Origin: Bacteroidota bacterium | GTDB taxonomy: Bacteria; Bacteroidota; Bacteroidia; Bacteroidales; Lentimicrobiaceae | NCBI GenBank assembly: GCA_009773455.1 | Contig: WSXU01000006.1 | Coordinates: 62,001 to 126,000 of the forward strand | Direction: 5' to 3' | Length of the DNA: 64,000 bases | Part shown: positions 44,723 through 53,751 of the stretch, piece by piece | Numbering within the stretch: position 1 is the stretch's first letter | Layout of the letters: every line of letters starts with the position of its first letter | Position numbers and translations under genes: made by a program | Notes under the pieces: model-generated | Told to the model about the DNA's origin: nothing | Seen by the model: only the letters and a program-made list of their open reading frames with translations | The model's database searches: none

Positions 44723-45139
44723 ATGAAAAATAATACTTTTAGTTTGCTGATACTGGGTCTTCTAATACTTACCGGAAACCAGCTGAGTGCTCAGGAAAGC
44801 AAAAAAGGCAACGAGCCTGACCCTGAAAAGATGACAACCTATTTTATGGCTTTTCTAAAAATAGGTCCTGACAGGAGTCATGATTCCGTCACTGCAGCCA
44901 AAATACAGGAAGGTCACATGGCACATATCATGAAAATGGCCGGTGAAAAAAAACTTGTGCTGGCCGGACCATTTATGGATAAAGGCGATATCAGGGGAAT
45001 ATTTATCCTGAATGTTGCCACCATGGAGGAAGCCATCGAACTTACCAGCCAGGACCCGGCGGTTAAAGCCGGAAGACTGAGCATGGAGATTCATCCCTGG
45101 TACGGGCCTGTGAAGCTCAAAGAAATAAATTGGGATTAA
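44723..45139 (+). CDS. Secreted YCII-like domain protein
   Basis: 138 residues. Signal peptide: MKNNTFSLLILGLLILTGNQLSA, cleaved before Gln. The mature part has the YCII pattern: EGHMAHIMKMAGEKKLVLAGPF, GIFILNVATMEEAIELTSQDP, ending with HPWYGP. YCII proteins form ferredoxin-like dimers with a His-Asp pair of unclear enzymology; here a periplasmic version. It is a single gene between AT-rich spacers. Confidence 0.8.
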   Translation: MKNNTFSLLILGLLILTGNQLSAQESKKGNEPDPEKMTTYFMAFLKIGPDRSHDSVTAAKIQEGHMAHIMKMAGEKKLVLAGPFMDKGDIRGIFILNVATMEEAIELTSQDPAVKAGRLSMEIHPWYGPVKLKEINWD

Positions 45140-45381
45140 GAATTCAGGTGATTAGATTTAATAATATTAATATCAAATAATTATAAAGAAACATTTCATA
45201 TAGGTATCCCTAATTGCTGATCATTGCTAAGTTGAATTTTGTCCCGATAAAGTCTGTGATCAATCAGCAGAATAGTTGGGGAAATATTAATCTGACAGCA
45301 ATATTTATCTTTTACTTTTAAAATTTATCTTATCAACAGGAATTGCAGGGAATTTTAGCTTTCCTGATTCTAAAATCTCGT

Positions 45382-45389
45382 TAACTTTG
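45382..45389 (+). promoter_or_regulatory. -7 promoter box of the second glycan operon
   Basis: TAACTTTG matches TAnnTTTG and lies 31 bases before the ATG at 45420. It is the only clear promoter-like box before the five-gene operon that runs to 51348. Confidence 0.55.
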
Positions 45390-45419
45390 TCATCCTTGTA
45401 ATAAACAGTATGGTAAATA

Positions 45420-47024
45420 ATGGAAAAACTAAGGAAGTATTTTAGCTGGAGCAATCTTGCCATTGCTATTATATTATATGTAATTATATCACAGACATTT
45501 AGCCTGAAATTTTACCAGAATCCGCACAGGATTATTGACAGCGATGTAAGTAACTACTACGCATATCTTCCTCTGACCTTCATTTTTGACCAAATGGATT
45601 ACAGGTTCGATGAAGTGAGTTTCCCGATAGTGAAAGATTATATTTACAGTGTTCCAGTGGGTAATGGGAATTATATTAACCCATACACGATGGGATTGGC
45701 CATTGCCTACTCCCCTTTCTTTTTTGCGGTTCATCTGCCTATGAAATGGATGGGTTACCCGACAACCGGATTTTCGCAGCCTTACCGGATCTCGATCATT
45801 CTGGCCTGCTTGTTTTATGTGATGACTGCAATTTTATTATTGAAAAGTATACTTATCAGGTTATTTAATGACAGAGTGACTGCTATCTCTATCATAGCAT
45901 TGATTCTGGCAACAAACCTGCTCTATTATACAACCTTTGAACCTGGCATGCCTCATGCCTTTAATTTTGCTTTTGGCGTTTACTTTCTTTACCTAACCAT
46001 TAAGTGGCATGAGAATCCGGGGATTTTTAATTCCATTGGTATCGGACTGATGACCGGTATGATTTCCCTCATCCGTCCGACCGATGTTGTCATCGCGTTG
46101 GTATTTATACTCTGGAAAGTAAATTCTTTAAACGCTTTGAAAAGCAACGTAGTGCTTTTTGGCAGGAAATGGTACCTGATTCTCACCATTGTGGTTTTCG
46201 CCTTCCTTGTCTGGTTGCCACAGATGATGTACTGGAAGCATTTTACCGGTCAGTATTTTTATAATCCCTATAAAGACTCCGGTTTTAAGTTCTTTTTCAA
46301 TAATCCGCAGATTTTTCTGTCTCTTTTCAGTTACCGGAAGGGCTGGTTGCTTTACACACCGGTCATGTTACTGATTTTCCCCGGCTTTATAGTCCTCTAC
46401 CGCAAATACCGGGAGTATTTCTGGCCTGTAGTCATTTACTTTCTCATAAACCTCTGGATAGTATCTTCCTGGTGTTTGCCATGGTACGGTGGTAGTTATG
46501 GTCAGCGCGCTTATGTTGTATCATACAGCATCATGATACTTCCGCTTGCAGCAATATTTTCGGTATTTTTCTCAAAAAGAAAGACACCTGGTTTTGTAGC
46601 CGGAATTTTTGTCACTGCTTTGTTTGTATCTCATAACCTCTTTCAGATGAGGCAGCACTACTACGGAGCCCTTCATTATGTTTCTATGACCAGGGAGGCC
46701 TATTGGGATTCATTTCTGCGTATGCATCCTTCACCACGGTTAAAGTATCTGCTTTCATTTCCCGATTATGAAAGTGCAAAAAAAGGCGAGTATCCGACGC
46801 CGGTGATTGATCCGCTCTATACCGGGGAGCTTACCAGACAGGAGATACTGGTGAGATTTCAACAGGATATCACTACGGAACTGAAGAACGACAGTACAAG
46901 ACACAGGGAATGGATGGATCAGGCCTCCAGGGAGAAAATCAGCTTTGAGGATCTGATAAAAAAGCATGCCGGAATCCGGATGGAAGAACAAATCAATCAA
47001 GGCATCATTCTCCCCAAGCAATAA
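45420..47024 (+). CDS. Multi-pass membrane protein, GT-C glycosyltransferase-like
   Basis: 534 residues with about 10-11 membrane helices. The first large loop, RIIDSDVSNYYAYLPLTFIFD, carries an acidic DxD-like pair (IDSD), typical of GT-C enzymes using polyprenyl-phosphate sugars. GGSYGQRAYVVSY in a late loop is a tract seen in Bacteroidota GT-C-like proteins. The last ~90 residues are soluble. It opens the operon, 8 bases before the iron-sulfur protein gene. It may transfer a sugar from a polyprenyl-phosphate donor made by the DPM-like enzyme at 50389. Substrate unknown. Confidence 0.75.
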   Translation: MEKLRKYFSWSNLAIAIILYVIISQTFSLKFYQNPHRIIDSDVSNYYAYLPLTFIFDQMDYRFDEVSFPIVKDYIYSVPVGNGNYINPYTMGLAIAYSPFFFAVHLPMKWMGYPTTGFSQPYRISIILACLFYVMTAILLLKSILIRLFNDRVTAISIIALILATNLLYYTTFEPGMPHAFNFAFGVYFLYLTIKWHENPGIFNSIGIGLMTGMISLIRPTDVVIALVFILWKVNSLNALKSNVVLFGRKWYLILTIVVFAFLVWLPQMMYWKHFTGQYFYNPYKDSGFKFFFNNPQIFLSLFSYRKGWLLYTPVMLLIFPGFIVLYRKYREYFWPVVIYFLINLWIVSSWCLPWYGGSYGQRAYVVSYSIMILPLAAIFSVFFSKRKTPGFVAGIFVTALFVSHNLFQMRQHYYGALHYVSMTREAYWDSFLRMHPSPRLKYLLSFPDYESAKKGEYPTPVIDPLYTGELTRQEILVRFQQDITTELKNDSTRHREWMDQASREKISFEDLIKKHAGIRMEEQINQGIILPKQ

Positions 47025-47032
47025 ACCTGCAG

Positions 47033-48376
47033 ATGTCATTAGATGTTAATGAGTTAATACAGCTAGTTGTTAAGAAGGGCACCTGTACAGGGTGTGGCTT
47101 GTGTGTGGGGCTTGATGAATCAGGCAAATCATCCATGCGCGATACCCCACTTGGACCCAGGCCCGTGATTGATAAAAATCACACTATTCCAGAATTGATC
47201 AGCCGGTGTTGTGCCGGGCATGAGATCAATTACCCCCTGCTCTACCTGAATCATTACGGAAAATACCCTGACAGCTGGCTTACCGGGATAATCTCTCGTG
47301 TGTACACCGGATTCTGCATGGATGAGAAAATAAGAAGAAACAGTTCATCAGGTGGGGTGTTAACTGCTGTACTTTGTTCTTTGCTCGAATCAGACCGGAT
47401 CGATGCCGCCATTGTTGTTACCCAGGGTGTTCCGGAACCCGAAAAGGCATCTGTGGTGATTGTAAGCTCTGCTGCTGATATTCAGGCTGCTTCCCAATCG
47501 GTATATGTTCCGGTTTCAACGCTTGATATACTCAGCAAACTTGATCCCGCGAAAAGATATGCCATGACCTGTCTGCCTGAACAGGCGGCTGCCCTCAGGT
47601 TACTACAGAAGCATGGTCATGAAAAAGCGCTGAGCATCAGATATATTCTGGGACCTTACACCGGTACTGCCATTTATCCTGCTGCCATTGATACGTTTAA
47701 ACGAATTAACGGAATACACAAATCAGATCGTGTTGTTTCGCTGAAATGGAGAGCCGGAGAATGGCCCGGCTACCTTGAAATTATTACGCAATCAGGCAAA
47801 GTATTGCGTTCACCAAAAGTATATTATAACTTTCTGATACCTTTCTTTGTTACCAACGCCAGTCTTCAAAGCATGGATTTTGCCAATGAATTTGCGGATC
47901 TTGCCGTTGGTGATGCCTGGTCGCCGGAGTTTGAGTCGCAGGGACAAGGCTTTTCTGTTGTCGTAAGCAGGAATGAAGCTATGACTGCATTGCTTGAAGA
48001 TCTTCAGATGAAAGGTGTCTTAAGCCTGAAGGCAGAGCCCGTGGAATCTGCTTTTTCGATGCACGGACATATGATTGACTTCAAGAAGAGAGGAAGTTAT
48101 ATCCGCAACCAGACTCGCCGGAAACTGGGAATGAAAGCCCCTGATTTTGGCTATAAACCTGCCCGGATCGGGTTTAAAAGAATTATGGTTGAAATGGTAA
48201 TTTCAACTATTTTCGTGCTTGGCAAAACTCCTCTATTCCGGCTGATCTTATTTCTTTTACCTGAAAGGATTATTGGACCGCTTTTTAATAACCTGAGACT
48301 GAGGTGGAAGAAAATATCGAAAAAAACGAAGCGCCAGGGGCTTGAATCCTATGAAGTAATTATCTCAGAAGAATGA
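47033..48376 (+). CDS. FrhB-like iron-sulfur flavoprotein (coenzyme F420 hydrogenase/dehydrogenase beta family)
   Basis: 447 residues. The N-terminal CTGCGLC motif with a later RCC gives ligands for an iron-sulfur cluster. The domain then reads RRNSSSGGVLTAVLCSLLE and YAMTCLPEQAAALRLL, the SSGG and Cys-containing signatures of the FrhB N- and C-domains. FLIPFFVTNASLQSMDFANEFADLAVGDAWSPEF fits the C-terminal FrhB part. Proteins of this type occur in polysaccharide loci, where they are thought to reduce or oxidise a sugar or its precursor with a flavin. It overlaps the next gene by ATGA. The substrate and electron donor are not known. Confidence 0.85.
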   Translation: MSLDVNELIQLVVKKGTCTGCGLCVGLDESGKSSMRDTPLGPRPVIDKNHTIPELISRCCAGHEINYPLLYLNHYGKYPDSWLTGIISRVYTGFCMDEKIRRNSSSGGVLTAVLCSLLESDRIDAAIVVTQGVPEPEKASVVIVSSAADIQAASQSVYVPVSTLDILSKLDPAKRYAMTCLPEQAAALRLLQKHGHEKALSIRYILGPYTGTAIYPAAIDTFKRINGIHKSDRVVSLKWRAGEWPGYLEIITQSGKVLRSPKVYYNFLIPFFVTNASLQSMDFANEFADLAVGDAWSPEFESQGQGFSVVVSRNEAMTALLEDLQMKGVLSLKAEPVESAFSMHGHMIDFKKRGSYIRNQTRRKLGMKAPDFGYKPARIGFKRIMVEMVISTIFVLGKTPLFRLILFLLPERIIGPLFNNLRLRWKKISKKTKRQGLESYEVIISEE

Positions 48377-49962
48377 CCATGGTTGATTTCCATCCACTTA
48401 TTAACAGGAATTTCCCAAGGATACTCACTCAGTTAAACCGTGACCCAAATACTGCTCATTATGGCAGTTTTGATCGTAACTGGTGGCATTATAAGATCAG
48501 GGATTTTTCGTCTATCATTCTTCAACAAGGCGGGTATTTTCTTGAAATGGCAGCTAAGATGCCTGAATACAAGGATTTTTCCGAACAACTTCATGCATAT
48601 TCCGCTGCTTCTGTAGGTTTCTGGGCCGGAAGAGCAGGCAGGAAAGGGGCATTTGAAGAATACTATCCATGGGAAAACGGCTATCCTCCGCTTGCATTTT
48701 CAACCCTGGCGGCTGCAAAAATATTTCTTTCACAAAACCTGCCGGTTACCGTAACAGGGGATGCTTTAACAATTGCCGCCCGAAAACTTCTGCAACGATT
48801 TGAGGCTAAAGCAGCTAATCAGCAGTTAGCCGGACTTGCGGCTCTTGCAGTATTGAAAAAAATAAATCCGGATCTGGTCGATGGCCTGACATTCGATCGT
48901 CTGACAGAACAAACCCTTGCTCTCCAGTCTGATGAAGGATGGTTTACCGAATACGACGGCCCTGATCTTGGTTATCTGTCAGTTTCACTCGATTGTTTGT
49001 GGGATCTGTCTGACTATACAGAAGATCAGAGGTTTGCTGATTCGGCGACCATGGCTTTCAGATTTCTGGCAAAACTGATCATTCACAACCGTGGGCCGGT
49101 CGGAATGCACAATTCACGTAACACGGATTATATTGTTCCCTACGGAATCTGCCGGTTTCTTGGTTCAGGTAATCAGGAGGACAGTATCCTTGCCAGCCAG
49201 GTGATGGATATCCTGTATTCAGATACTGACAATCCGGATCATTTTTTTCAGGCAGTTGATGATCGTTACTGGAGCCACTATATCGGTCATTCTGTGGTTA
49301 GGGCCCAGCTTATCCTTGATGGAATACACCGGAATACTGAAGTTACCACTCCAAAGGATTCCCCTGATTTATTCTGGAATGGATGCGGATATGCCATGGC
49401 ATCCCAGAACAATCACCGCATGATGATCAGCTGTCTTAAAGGAGGAATAATCACCATCAGGAATCAGAAGAACTATTTCAATGATTTTGGCTGGATTATT
49501 TTTGACGGAAAGAAGCAATTTGTCACGCATTGGTGGACTCCGTCAATCCGGTTTACAGGTAACCCTGACGATCTCGGAATTACGGGACATCCTGTTCAGT
49601 TTAAAGAGAACACAAGCACACCGTTCAAGCATTTCGTTTTGAGGATAGTGAGCTACTTTTCAGGACACAAAATCATAAAACTGCTGAAGGACCTGTTGAT
49701 TTTCAGGAAGAGCGATCAAAGATTTGAGTTTAAGAGAAATATAAAAATTCAGCATGGAAAAATTGTCATCACAGATGTGATTTCCGGATTGAAGGGCAAT
49801 GAAAAGTTTGTAAAGGCACCTCGTTTTTCAAAAAGGCATGTTGCCAGTGCAGATTCATTTCACCTTGAAGATATGGCCATGGTAAAAGGTTATGAATACA
49901 ACACCCGGAGCCAGGTCATCGGAAGGATTTTCGAAGCCACAACCATCGTAAATCTCGATTAG
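48373..49962 (+). CDS. Cytoplasmic alpha/alpha-toroid-like protein of unknown activity, heparinase II/III-like
   Basis: 529 residues without a signal peptide. The N-terminal ~300 residues are helical repeats with aromatic and acidic residues (YPWENGYPP, SDEGWFTEYDGPDLGYLSV, HNSRNTDYIVPYG), like the (alpha/alpha)n toroids of polysaccharide lyases and hydrolases. The C-terminal ~200 residues are beta-rich (GGIITIRNQKNYFNDFGWIIFDGKKQFVTH, IQHGKIVITDVISG), like the C-domain of heparinase II/III enzymes. It overlaps the FrhB-like gene by 4 bases and the GtrA gene follows 10 bases later. A lyase-type protein in the cytoplasm inside a biosynthetic operon is unusual. I do not assign a reaction. Confidence 0.6.
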   Translation: MTMVDFHPLINRNFPRILTQLNRDPNTAHYGSFDRNWWHYKIRDFSSIILQQGGYFLEMAAKMPEYKDFSEQLHAYSAASVGFWAGRAGRKGAFEEYYPWENGYPPLAFSTLAAAKIFLSQNLPVTVTGDALTIAARKLLQRFEAKAANQQLAGLAALAVLKKINPDLVDGLTFDRLTEQTLALQSDEGWFTEYDGPDLGYLSVSLDCLWDLSDYTEDQRFADSATMAFRFLAKLIIHNRGPVGMHNSRNTDYIVPYGICRFLGSGNQEDSILASQVMDILYSDTDNPDHFFQAVDDRYWSHYIGHSVVRAQLILDGIHRNTEVTTPKDSPDLFWNGCGYAMASQNNHRMMISCLKGGIITIRNQKNYFNDFGWIIFDGKKQFVTHWWTPSIRFTGNPDDLGITGHPVQFKENTSTPFKHFVLRIVSYFSGHKIIKLLKDLLIFRKSDQRFEFKRNIKIQHGKIVITDVISGLKGNEKFVKAPRFSKRHVASADSFHLEDMAMVKGYEYNTRSQVIGRIFEATTIVNLD

Positions 49963-49972
49963 CTTGTATTAT

Positions 49973-50383
49973 ATGGCGGGTATCAGATTTTCCGATAAAT
50001 CAAGAAAGCTATTTTTACAGCTGATCAAATTCGGAATTGCCGGTTTGCCTTCATTCCTTGTCGCCATTCCGCTTAACTGGTTCCTAGTTGAGAAGATTCT
50101 GCTGGTTAAGCCTGTGGCCTATCTGATTACCTTGTTTTTTCAGGTGACAGTAAATTTCATCCTTTTAAAAATCTTTGTATTTAAGAGTGAAACTCAGGAG
50201 AATGTGGTGAAACTCTATTTTGAGTTTCTTTGGGGGATTGCTTTTTTCAGGCTGCTCGACTGGAGCTTATATACATTGCTGGTGCAAAACACGAAAATCT
50301 ATTACCTGATCATCCAGATTGGAAATGTTGTTATATTTTCGCTTGCGAAGTTTTTCTACAGTAAAAAAATAATGGAGAGATAA
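49973..50383 (+). CDS. GtrA-like membrane protein
   Basis: 136 residues with four membrane helices and the GtrA pattern (LIKFGIAGLPSFLVAIPLNWFL near the start, then VNFILLKIFVFK). GtrA proteins are thought to flip polyprenyl-phosphate-linked sugars (for example bactoprenol-glucose). I take the ATG at 49973 over the TTG at 49964. It lies 5 bases before the DPM-like GT2, the usual GtrA-GtrB pairing, so the two probably make and flip a polyprenyl-phosphate sugar used by the GT-C protein at 45420. Confidence 0.88.
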   Translation: MAGIRFSDKSRKLFLQLIKFGIAGLPSFLVAIPLNWFLVEKILLVKPVAYLITLFFQVTVNFILLKIFVFKSETQENVVKLYFEFLWGIAFFRLLDWSLYTLLVQNTKIYYLIIQIGNVVIFSLAKFFYSKKIMER

Positions 50384-50388
50384 CCGTT

Positions 50389-51348
50389 ATGAAACTCATT
50401 ATACAAATCCCTTGCTTCAACGAGGCAAAAACACTGCCTGAGGTCATCCGTGATCTTCCAAGATCTTTGCCGGGGATCAGCGAAATAGAATACCTCGTGA
50501 TAGATGACGGCAGTTCTGACAATACTGTGGCCATTGCTCATCAGCTTAAGGTGCACCATGTGTTGCAACTGGGCAGTAACCGGGGGCTGGCCTTTGCATT
50601 TTCAGAAGGAATAAAATATGCATTGGAAAAAGATGCCGACATTGTTGTTAATACAGATGGTGACAATCAATATGTTGGTGAAGATATTGCCTTGCTGGTG
50701 CAACCGATCCTGGATGGAAAAGCAGATATGGTTGTCGGTTGCAGGCCAATCATAGAGCATAAGGAGTTCAGCCCTGTTAAGAAACTTTTTCAGCTGATGG
50801 GCAGCTGGATTTTACGGAAAATTTCAAAAACCAATGTCAAAGATGCCCCATCTGGATTCAGGGCATTTTCGAGGGAGGCCTGCCTGAGAATTTTTATCTA
50901 TTCGAAATTCTCGTACACGATGGAAAACCTCATCCAGGCAGGAAATTCAAATCAGCGGGTTCAGTCGGTTGACATCAGGGTCAATGCCAGGACGCGGGAA
51001 TCAAGATTGTTCAGAAACATCTTTGAACACATATACAAATCAGCCGATACCATAATCAGGATGTATATACTTTACCGGCCTGGAAGGTTCTTTCTATGGA
51101 TCGGTAATATCTTTAACCTGGCAGCGGCAGTGTTGGGCATCAGGTTTGTCTATCTGCTTTTTATTACCGACCATCCCGACAAGGGCAGAACCTACATCCC
51201 ATCTTTGATTTTACTGGCCATTCTGGCTTTCTGGGGTGTGGTATCCTATATGATCGGAATCCTGGGCGAACTGCTTAAATTTATCCGGAAACAAAACGAA
51301 GAGATCCTTGGCAACCAGCGCAGGGAGAAATTCAGGAAAAAGCAGTAA
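50389..51348 (+). CDS. Glycosyltransferase family 2, dolichyl/polyprenyl-phosphate mannose synthase-like (GtrB type)
   Basis: 319 residues. The GT2 domain shows IIQIPCFNEAKTLPEVI, YLVIDDGSSDNT, NTDGDNQY (DxD equivalent) and VKDAPSGFRAFSREA, the DPM-synthase signature set. Two C-terminal membrane helices (about 230-300) match GtrB/DPMS3 proteins. It would load a sugar on polyprenyl phosphate. It is the last gene of the operon, next to GtrA. Confidence 0.9.
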   Translation: MKLIIQIPCFNEAKTLPEVIRDLPRSLPGISEIEYLVIDDGSSDNTVAIAHQLKVHHVLQLGSNRGLAFAFSEGIKYALEKDADIVVNTDGDNQYVGEDIALLVQPILDGKADMVVGCRPIIEHKEFSPVKKLFQLMGSWILRKISKTNVKDAPSGFRAFSREACLRIFIYSKFSYTMENLIQAGNSNQRVQSVDIRVNARTRESRLFRNIFEHIYKSADTIIRMYILYRPGRFFLWIGNIFNLAAAVLGIRFVYLLFITDHPDKGRTYIPSLILLAILAFWGVVSYMIGILGELLKFIRKQNEEILGNQRREKFRKKQ

Positions 51349-51418
51349 TGACAATGAATACCCTGACTGAGAAAGCCAGGACATTTGATATTATTCACTT
51401 TTAAAGAAGTGATTCTGT

Positions 51419-52780
51419 TTATTTATTGATTAAGGTTTCAGCAAGATCCTTCAGATCTGTTCCTTCGAAATTACCGGAACTCATCATCAGCAGGTTGGCA
51501 TGATTCCAGTTCATGGATTTTAAAAATCCAATGAGTTTGGTGTTTTCATTAAATACCTGTATATCATCTCTTCCGAATGCCTTACCTACATCTTCAGTTG
51601 TAAAAAATGGTAACCGCTTCAGTTCGAGTGCGTGCCTGCTGTAAAAAACAACGGCTACATCAGCCTTATTCATTGTATTCCTGTATTCCTCCAGAAACTG
51701 CAGATTGAGACTGCTATATGTATGCAGCTCCATGCATGCAATCAGTTTACGATCAGGAAACTGTTCCTTCACAGCGTTGATGGTAGCCTGAAGTTTTGAT
51801 GGACTGTGAGCGAAATCCTTATATACCGAACAGGAATCATGGCCGGCAACAAATTCAAGTCGTTTTGAGGCCCCGGAGAATGTACTGATGGCATTATAAA
51901 ACGTAACGGTATCCACACCCATGGCTTCACAAACATACCTCGCCCCTTCCAGATTGAGCATATTGTGATGACCGAATATCTTCATCGGGATGGATTTCCT
52001 GTTGTAGTTCAAACGGGTGATTCCATTTTCAATTTTATAATCGGGGCATGTATATGGAAGTTTATGTACGTTTTCTGCTGCTGAAGCGGAGGCAGCCACA
52101 ACATTCTCATCTTCGGCACAATAGATCAGGCTTCCTTCCGGTGGAACCATCCCGGCAAAAATCCTGAACTGTTCTACATAGTTGTCAAATGTCGGGAATA
52201 CATTAACGTGATCCCAGGCAATCCCACTGATAAGGGCAATGTGAGGCTGATAAACATGGAATTTAGGGCGTCTGTCAAGTGCTGAAGTAAGGTATTCATC
52301 GCCTTCGAAAACCATGAATCGTGCATCCTTTGTAAGTCTGACCATCACATCAAAACCTTCAAGCTGTGCCCCGACCATGTAATCGGTGTCAATTCCGGCT
52401 TGTTTCAGTACGTGTAATATCATGGCAGTAATGGTGGTTTTACCATGGCTGCCGCCAATGACCACGCGGATTTTATCCTTTGCCTGTTCGTAAAGGTATT
52501 CGGGATAAGAATATATTTTCAGCCCAAGCGCTTTTGCCTTCAGCAATTCAGGGTTGTCGCCCTTGGCATGCATACCCAGGATAACGGCATCAAGCTCACT
52601 ATGGATCATTTCAGGATTCCATCCAATGGAGTGAGGCAGGAGGCCCAGTTTCTGAAGCCTGGTCTTTGCCGGATCAAAAATCTCATCGTCTGAGCCGGTA
52701 ACTTTATATCCTTTGTGATGCAGGGCAATTGCCAGATTGTGCATTGCGCTTCCGCCAATGGCAATAAAATGTACGTTCAT
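51419..52780 (-). CDS. mpl: UDP-N-acetylmuramate:tripeptide ligase Mpl
   Basis: 453 residues from the ATG at 52780 (MNVHFIAIGGSAMHNLA). The Mur ligase pattern is VIGGSHGKTTITAMILHVL (P-loop), GHHNMLNLEGA and VYKDFAHSPSKL. Mpl reattaches the recycled tripeptide to UDP-MurNAc. An upstream frame to 52930 exists, but the TACATTTG -7 box at 52800-52807 lies between, so the shorter start is supported. Length and the start GGSAM favour Mpl over MurC. Confidence 0.9.
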   Translation of the reverse strand: MNVHFIAIGGSAMHNLAIALHHKGYKVTGSDDEIFDPAKTRLQKLGLLPHSIGWNPEMIHSELDAVILGMHAKGDNPELLKAKALGLKIYSYPEYLYEQAKDKIRVVIGGSHGKTTITAMILHVLKQAGIDTDYMVGAQLEGFDVMVRLTKDARFMVFEGDEYLTSALDRRPKFHVYQPHIALISGIAWDHVNVFPTFDNYVEQFRIFAGMVPPEGSLIYCAEDENVVAASASAAENVHKLPYTCPDYKIENGITRLNYNRKSIPMKIFGHHNMLNLEGARYVCEAMGVDTVTFYNAISTFSGASKRLEFVAGHDSCSVYKDFAHSPSKLQATINAVKEQFPDRKLIACMELHTYSSLNLQFLEEYRNTMNKADVAVVFYSRHALELKRLPFFTTEDVGKAFGRDDIQVFNENTKLIGFLKSMNWNHANLLMMSSGNFEGTDLKDLAETLINK

Positions 52781-52799
52781 CGGAAATCGTTTGTTTCCG

Positions 52800-52807
52800 C
52801 AAATGTA
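52800..52807 (-). promoter_or_regulatory. -7 promoter box for mpl
   Basis: The reverse strand reads TACATTTG, a match to TAnnTTTG, 20 bases before the mpl ATG. Confidence 0.5.
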
Positions 52808-52873
52808 ATGAAATATGTTTCCTGTAGGATAGGTAGTCAGGGCACCGTAGATCAGCGGAAGACCTAAAAATGC

Positions 52874-52881
52874 TAAATTTG
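52874..52881 (+). promoter_or_regulatory. -7 promoter box for the MBL-cysH pair
   Basis: TAAATTTG matches TAnnTTTG and lies 18 bases before the MBL ATG at 52900, so the leader would be only about 12 bases. It also argues against a start at 52870. Confidence 0.5.
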
Positions 52882-52899
52882 CAACAAAAAACTCAGGGA

Positions 52900-53751
52900 A
52901 TGAAGTTAACGACCATCGAAGCAGATTCATGGAAAATGGATGGGGGTGTCGCTTTTGGGGTGGTGCCGAAGTCGATGTGGATCAAGGTATATCCTGATGA
53001 CGGTGACAACCTGATTAAAATCACAACCCGGTGTCTGCTGGTTCAGCTCTCTGACCGCAATATCCTGATAGATACCGGTATGGGCGATAAACGGGATCAG
53101 AAGTATTACAGCTACCGACATCGCTTTGGTACGTCAGGGTTGAATGAACCTCTTAAGAAAGCAGGCCTCTCCCCTGCCGACATTACCGATGTCCTGTTCA
53201 CTCACCTCCACGACGATCATGTTGGAGGAGCCACTTACATTGATAAAGCCGGAGCAGTCGCAGAATCCTTCCCGAATGCCCGTTACTGGTGTTCTGAAGC
53301 ACAATGGGAATGGTCGAAAAATTCAAACAGGCGGGAAGCGGCGGCATTTTTCAGCGATAACCTCGAGCCATTGGAGAAATCTGGGAAGCTTCGTCTTATC
53401 AGGCAGGATGGCACCTGGCTTCCTGGAATTGAACTGAAGATGTACAGTGGTCATACCCGTGGACAGATCATCCCGTTTATCACGTATGGTGATTTTATGG
53501 TTGTGTTTCTGGCGGACTTTATCCCGGCCCGGGCGTTTATACCCATCCCATACGTGCCATCGGTTGATATAGAGCCTTTGCTGACATTGAAAGAGAAAGA
53601 AACATTTCTCGACGAAGCTGCTCAGAAAGGATATATCCTTCTTTTCCAGCATGATTATTTTCATGAAGCCTGCCGTGTGGAGCGGGGTGAGAAAGGCATT
53701 GTTGCCATTGAAGAATTGAAAATCAGTCAACTTATTAATTTATCAAGATGA
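52900..53751 (+). CDS. MBL-fold metallohydrolase
   Basis: 283 residues. The metal ligands are in FTHLHDDHVGG (HxHxDH), SGHTRGQ (His), FLADFIP (Asp) and LFQHDYFHE (His), the set for a two-metal beta-lactamase-fold hydrolase. It is close to the lactonase/quorum-quenching-type and general hydrolase branch; a specific substrate cannot be named. It overlaps the cysH start by 4 bases (ATGA at 53748), implying coupled translation. I use the ATG at 52900. Confidence 0.88.
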   Translation: MKLTTIEADSWKMDGGVAFGVVPKSMWIKVYPDDGDNLIKITTRCLLVQLSDRNILIDTGMGDKRDQKYYSYRHRFGTSGLNEPLKKAGLSPADITDVLFTHLHDDHVGGATYIDKAGAVAESFPNARYWCSEAQWEWSKNSNRREAAAFFSDNLEPLEKSGKLRLIRQDGTWLPGIELKMYSGHTRGQIIPFITYGDFMVVFLADFIPARAFIPIPYVPSVDIEPLLTLKEKETFLDEAAQKGYILLFQHDYFHEACRVERGEKGIVAIEELKISQLINLSR

